A stretch of DNA of 8,949 bases. It comes from Deltaproteobacteria bacterium. GTDB lineage: Bacteria > Desulfobacterota > DSM-4660 > Desulfatiglandales > B25-G16. Positions 6,259-8,949 of this stretch are shown here, in pieces. The number at the start of each line of letters is the position of its first letter. Position 1 is the stretch's first letter. The notes below the pieces were generated by a model. The model did not search any database. It had not been told where the DNA came from and saw nothing but the letters and a program-made list of their open reading frames with translations. The position numbers and the translations under genes were made by a program. The stretch spans positions 1 through 8,949 of the forward strand of contig JAFDHR010000205.1 in assembly GCA_019308645.1 (NCBI GenBank), in the 5' to 3' direction.

Positions 6259-7017
6259 ATGAACCTCATTGATTCTCATTGCCATCTCTATTCCCTTTCC
6301 AACGTAAAAGATGCTATTCTTCAGGCTCGTGATGCTGGCATCACAAAGGCAGTTGTGGTAAGTGAAAACCTGGAGACAATGGAGCAAACCTTAAAACTCA
6401 GAGATACTTTTCCAGAATTTGTTCTTCCTGGGTTGGGCATTCATCCTGTGGATGTTCTCTCTATGTCACACAATGAATGGGAAAAATCCCTTTCTTTTTT
6501 GAAAATCCATGCACATGAGGCTTCATGCATTGGAGAAATTGGTCTGGATTATAGGTATGCTACAACAGAAAAAGAGAAAGAAAAGCAACGTGGAGCCCTT
6601 TATGCTCAGATGGAGGTGGCGGCAGAAAATCACTTATCCATCAACCTTCATTCCCGAAGGGCACTCAGGCAGACAATGGAAGAAGCTATTAGTTTTCATA
6701 AGGAAACCGGGTTTTCAGCCCTCCTTCACTGGTTTGCACATTCACGGAAACTCTTGAGGCGAACCAACGAAGAAGGCATTTTTGTCTCTGTTGGCCCTTC
6801 CATACTTTTTTCAGAAGAGGCCTTGAATATTGCCTTTGCCATAGATCCCAAACTCATTTTAGTAGAAACTGATACGCCTGTACCCTTTAACGGGAAACCC
6901 TCCAACCCAGCATGGGTAGCCGAGGTGGCTGATAAATTAATAACCAACCACCCAGAGAAGCAACTCACGAGAGAAACACTCTTTGATAATACACAGCGAT
7001 ACTTAAAGAAACCATAA
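6259..7017 (+). CDS. TatD-family metal-dependent hydrolase
   Basis: 252 residues, cytosolic TIM-barrel hydrolase of the amidohydrolase superfamily. TatD relatives are metal-dependent DNases; some act as other phosphoesterases or D-aminoacyl-tRNA-related enzymes, so the exact substrate is open. All expected metal ligands are visible: H7 and H9 in DSHCHL, E93 in GEIGLDY, H131 in NLHSR, H157 in LLHWF and D205 in VETDTP, along with GIHPVD at 60-65. Length is at the short end of the family (usually about 255-265). It begins 30 bp after the second transporter gene and is probably the last gene of that operon. The ribosome binding site is weak (GGA at 6250-6252, or GGAG at 6240-6243). Confidence 0.88.
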   Translation: MNLIDSHCHLYSLSNVKDAILQARDAGITKAVVVSENLETMEQTLKLRDTFPEFVLPGLGIHPVDVLSMSHNEWEKSLSFLKIHAHEASCIGEIGLDYRYATTEKEKEKQRGALYAQMEVAAENHLSINLHSRRALRQTMEEAISFHKETGFSALLHWFAHSRKLLRRTNEEGIFVSVGPSILFSEEALNIAFAIDPKLILVETDTPVPFNGKPSNPAWVAEVADKLITNHPEKQLTRETLFDNTQRYLKKP

Positions 7018-7115
7018 CAGCCTGGCAGATGTGCTTTTGTAATGACAGGTCAATGTAGCAGCGAATCATTACACCATCCATCGATTTTAACGTTACGGTG
7101 GTAATACCTTTACCA

Positions 7116-7144
7116 TTGACACACACGTGACTTTATCCTATACA
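7116..7144 (+). promoter_or_regulatory. sigma-70-type promoter of rocD
   Basis: TTGACA (7116-7121), a 17-bp spacer and TATACA (7139-7144): a perfect -35 and a five-of-six -10 box. A start near 7151 gives a leader of about 145 nt before the rocD ATG. It is the best promoter-like sequence in this gap and the only gene downstream is rocD. Confidence 0.7.
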
Positions 7145-7179
7145 ATTTTACAAGTATGTATTATTAAATGGTTCTCTAC

Positions 7180-7254
7180 ACTCTGGAGGTTATGTCCAAT
7201 TTCTTTTATTTTTTTCCTATACAATCCTCCAGATTTCAATAGGGTTTCCAGAGT
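7180..7254 (+). promoter_or_regulatory. rocD leader with two mutually exclusive stems
   Basis: Segment ACTCTGGAGG (7180-7189) can pair perfectly over 8 bp with CCTCCAGA (7226-7233), or over 8 bp with TCCAGAGT (7247-7254), but not with both. The two partner sites are 13 bases apart, and a T-rich run lies at 7201-7215. A 24-codon ORF (7168-7242, beginning MVLYTLEVMS) crosses the first two segments but has no clear ribosome binding site. The pattern resembles an attenuator or ligand-sensing leader; function is inferred and I recognise no known riboswitch class. Confidence 0.4.
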
Positions 7255-7295
7255 TGTTGAATATATCTGCCAGGAAATTAAAAGGAGAAATATGA

Positions 7296-8507
7296 ATGGA
7301 TACCCAACACTTCATCAATTTGGAAAATAGATATGGTGCCCAAAATTACAAACCTTTGGATGTAGTTTTAAGCCGTGGTGAAGGTATATGGGTCTGGGAT
7401 GTGGAAGGCAAGAAATACCTGGATTTCCTTTCGTCCTATTCCGCAGTCAACCAGGGACATTGCCATCCTAAAATCATGAAAACCATGATAGAACAGGCCC
7501 AAAAGCTGTGCCTTACTTCTCGGGCCTTTCGTAATGACCAATTGGGGGTTTTTTATGAGGATATCTGTAATTTGACCAATTCGCACATGGTTCTTCCCAT
7601 GAATAGCGGGGCTGAAGCGGTAGAAACTGTAATCAAGGCTGTACGCAAGTGGGGATATAACCTCAAAGGGGTCCCTCAGAACCAGGCCGAAATAATTGTT
7701 TGCGAGAACAACTTCCATGGCAGAACCATAGCAATTATTGGTTTCAGTAGTGAAAGCCAGTATAGAGAAGGCTTTGGACCCTTTCCACCTGGCTTCAAAA
7801 TCATTCCTTTTGGCAAAGCGAGGGCACTGGAAGAGACTATCACGCCAAACACCGTGGCCTTTCTGGTTGAACCGATCCAAGGGGAGGCGGGAGTGATTGT
7901 TCCGCCGTCAGGGTATCTAAGGGAGGTTAAGTCTATTTGCAAACAGAACGACGTCGTCTTGATCCTTGACGAGATACAGACTGGACTGGGACGGACAGGT
8001 AAACTTCTGGCTGAAGAACACGATCACATCGAGGCCGACGTGACAGTTATTGGCAAGGCTCTTTCCGGAGGGTTTTATCCCATCTCGGCAATCCTGTCCA
8101 ATACCGAGGTCCTGGGTGTCTTTATGCCCGGTGAGCACGGGAGCACTTTTGGTGGTAACCCTCTGGCCTGTGCTGTGGCCCGCACAGCCATCAAAGTCTT
8201 AATTGAAGAAAAGATGATAGAAAATGCCAGCAAGCTTGGAAATTACTTCCTGACCCAATTGAAAGGAATCAAGAGCCCCTACATCAAAGAAGTCCGGGGT
8301 AAAGGCCTTATGATTGGTGTCGAACTCGTCCCTGAAGCTGGCGGGGCCCGTGGCTTTTGTGAACAGCTTATGGCACAGGGACTGCTGTGCAAGGATACTC
8401 ACGAAAATGTCATTCGCTTTATGCCACCGCTGGTAATTACCAAGGAAGAGATCGATTGGGCGCTGGAGAAAATCGATCCGGTTTTGGTAGACAACAAACC
8501 CATTTAA
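7296..8507 (+). CDS. rocD: ornithine aminotransferase (ornithine-oxo-acid transaminase)
   Basis: 403 residues, cytosolic fold-type I PLP enzyme transferring the delta-amino group of L-ornithine to 2-oxoglutarate, giving glutamate 5-semialdehyde and glutamate, a step of arginine/ornithine breakdown and proline formation. The N-terminal [20 protein letters not shown] (10-29) and [13 protein letters not shown] (48-60) distinguish ornithine aminotransferases from acetylornithine aminotransferases. PLP-site features follow: SGAEA (104-108), ENNFHGRT (137-144), [11 protein letters not shown] (225-235) with D225, and the Schiff-base lysine K254 in [17 protein letters not shown] (282-291) supplies the phosphate-contacting threonine. 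Length is normal. ATG 7296 has AAAGGAGA (7281-7288) at good spacing; another ATG at 7292 is out of frame. It has its own promoter and long leader. The following amino-acid-binding protein suggests uptake feeding catabolism, but has a separate promoter. Confidence 0.95.
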   Translation: MDTQHFINLENRYGAQNYKPLDVVLSRGEGIWVWDVEGKKYLDFLSSYSAVNQGHCHPKIMKTMIEQAQKLCLTSRAFRNDQLGVFYEDICNLTNSHMVLPMNSGAEAVETVIKAVRKWGYNLKGVPQNQAEIIVCENNFHGRTIAIIGFSSESQYREGFGPFPPGFKIIPFGKARALEETITPNTVAFLVEPIQGEAGVIVPPSGYLREVKSICKQNDVVLILDEIQTGLGRTGKLLAEEHDHIEADVTVIGKALSGGFYPISAILSNTEVLGVFMPGEHGSTFGGNPLACAVARTAIKVLIEEKMIENASKLGNYFLTQLKGIKSPYIKEVRGKGLMIGVELVPEAGGARGFCEQLMAQGLLCKDTHENVIRFMPPLVITKEEIDWALEKIDPVLVDNKPI

Positions 8508-8516
8508 ATAAATTCG

Positions 8517-8544
8517 TTGACATGATTTGAAAATTCTTTATAGA
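8517..8544 (+). promoter_or_regulatory. sigma-70-type promoter of the binding-protein gene
   Basis: TTGACA (8517-8522), a 16-bp spacer and TATAGA (8539-8544), beginning 10 bp after the rocD stop. A transcript start near 8551 would give a leader of about 195 nt. No intrinsic terminator separates it from rocD, so some readthrough is also possible. Confidence 0.65.
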
Positions 8545-8647
8545 GATAGAGGACAGTTTTCTGGTTTATGAGAGAAAAATGTGATAAAGACAAACGCAGA
8601 CAGGGTTTAAGCGGGGAAAGAGAGAAATTTTCCTCAATAGAGAAAGA

Positions 8648-8657
8648 AAGGAGGTGA
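8648..8657 (+). promoter_or_regulatory. orphan perfect Shine-Dalgarno sequence in the leader
   Basis: AAGGAGGTGA is an uninterrupted complement of the 16S rRNA tail, yet no start codon lies at normal spacing. The overlapping GTG at 8654 would give only 11 codons. The next ATG (8679) starts a 21-codon ORF (MGDDEAQSLLFVFSFKLRRG...) that stops at 8744, one base before the next gene's ATG, but it is 21 bases away. It may act as a standby site for 30S subunits or belong to a lost leader peptide. Confidence 0.4.
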
Positions 8658-8745
8658 CAGAAAAAGATATTTATCAGAATGGGCGATGATGAAGCCCAGA
8701 GTCTATTATTTGTTTTTTCATTCAAATTAAGGAGAGGAGTTTAAC

Positions 8746-8949
8746 ATGAAAAAGTTACTATTTGTAATTTTTATCTCAATATTTATTGGATCGTTTTGCC
8801 TAGGCTCCGCGATGGCTTTCACAACAGAAGATCTCGCTAAGGAATCGACTATTGAAAAAATCTTGAAGCGCGGAGAACTTTTGGTCGGCATGGAAGCCGG
8901 TTATCAGCCCTTTGAAATGCAGGACGAAAAGGGAAATATTGTTGGCTTC
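8746..8949 (+). CDS. periplasmic amino-acid-binding protein of an ABC transporter (5' part only)
   Basis: The first 68 codons of an open gene cut by the window end. MKK and a long hydrophobic core (4-21) form a signal peptide with a likely signal-peptidase-I site after AMA (22-24). The mature start, with ILKRGELLVGMEAGYQPFEM (39-58) followed by GNIVGF, is the characteristic first strand of family-3 solute-binding proteins (SBP_bac_3), which capture polar amino acids or opines in the periplasm for an ABC permease. A lipoprotein is less likely: C18 is not in a good lipobox. GGAGAGGAG (8731-8739) precedes the ATG at proper spacing. Permease and ATPase genes would be expected just outside the window. 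The specificity cannot be read from this fragment; the preceding rocD makes a basic amino acid an open possibility. Confidence 0.9.
   Translation, partial: MKKLLFVIFISIFIGSFCLGSAMAFTTEDLAKESTIEKILKRGELLVGMEAGYQPFEMQDEKGNIVGF

Noticed and set aside
7127..7330. 67-codon open frame overlapping the start of rocD
   Set aside because: Its first start codon lies between the promoter boxes, upstream of the expected transcript start, and the frame overlaps the well-supported rocD start.
1..8949. CRISPR arrays, tRNA or rRNA genes
   Set aside because: I found no regularly spaced direct repeats and no cloverleaf or conserved rRNA segments on either strand by eye.

Overview
The window holds one gene on the minus strand that runs off the left edge, followed by seven plus-strand genes, the last cut by the right edge. 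The intergenic DNA is rich in dispersed inverted repeats. Base composition is moderate to AT-rich. The proteins look bacterial, and the periplasmic-binding-protein N-terminus and the repeat types remind me of Desulfobacterota or similar environmental anaerobes. The sequence alone does not fix the phylum.

Left part (1-946, minus): an aldo/keto reductase with an intact catalytic tetrad. Its frame is broken by a 10-bp tandem duplication at 357-376; removing one copy restores a single reading frame to the window edge, so it is a recent pseudogene or a frameshifted allele.

Second part (1146-3806): two copies of a dispersed inverted-repeat element bracket a strongly AT-rich gene for a ParB/sulfiredoxin-fold protein resembling the free-serine kinases SbnI and SerK. 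Directly after the second copy lies a SerB-like protein with two ACT domains and a HAD domain. This HAD domain keeps the nucleophile but has lost the general acid and the serine-binding residues of real phosphoserine phosphatases. A possible serine kinase next to an apparently altered phosphoserine phosphatase is the most interesting biology here. A small ORF overlaps the end of the serB-like gene behind a strong ribosome binding site.

Third part (3807-4457): an 650-bp repeat cluster with a GC-rich hairpin, a widespread-type palindromic repeat (3992-4071), and a complete 292-bp MITE (4148-4439). The MITE has perfect 18-bp ends starting GTAA and 8-bp target duplications, the hallmarks of the IS66 family. 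It inserted 10 bp upstream of the next gene's start codon.

Fourth part (4458-7017): a tight cluster of two overlapping EamA/DMT-type transporters and a small TatD-family metal-dependent hydrolase.

Right part (7018-8949): an ornithine aminotransferase (rocD) with a near-consensus promoter and a leader that can fold in two mutually exclusive ways, then a second near-consensus promoter, a 200-nt leader and the start of a secreted family-3 amino-acid-binding protein. Together the last two genes suggest amino-acid uptake and ornithine/arginine catabolism, each from its own promoter.
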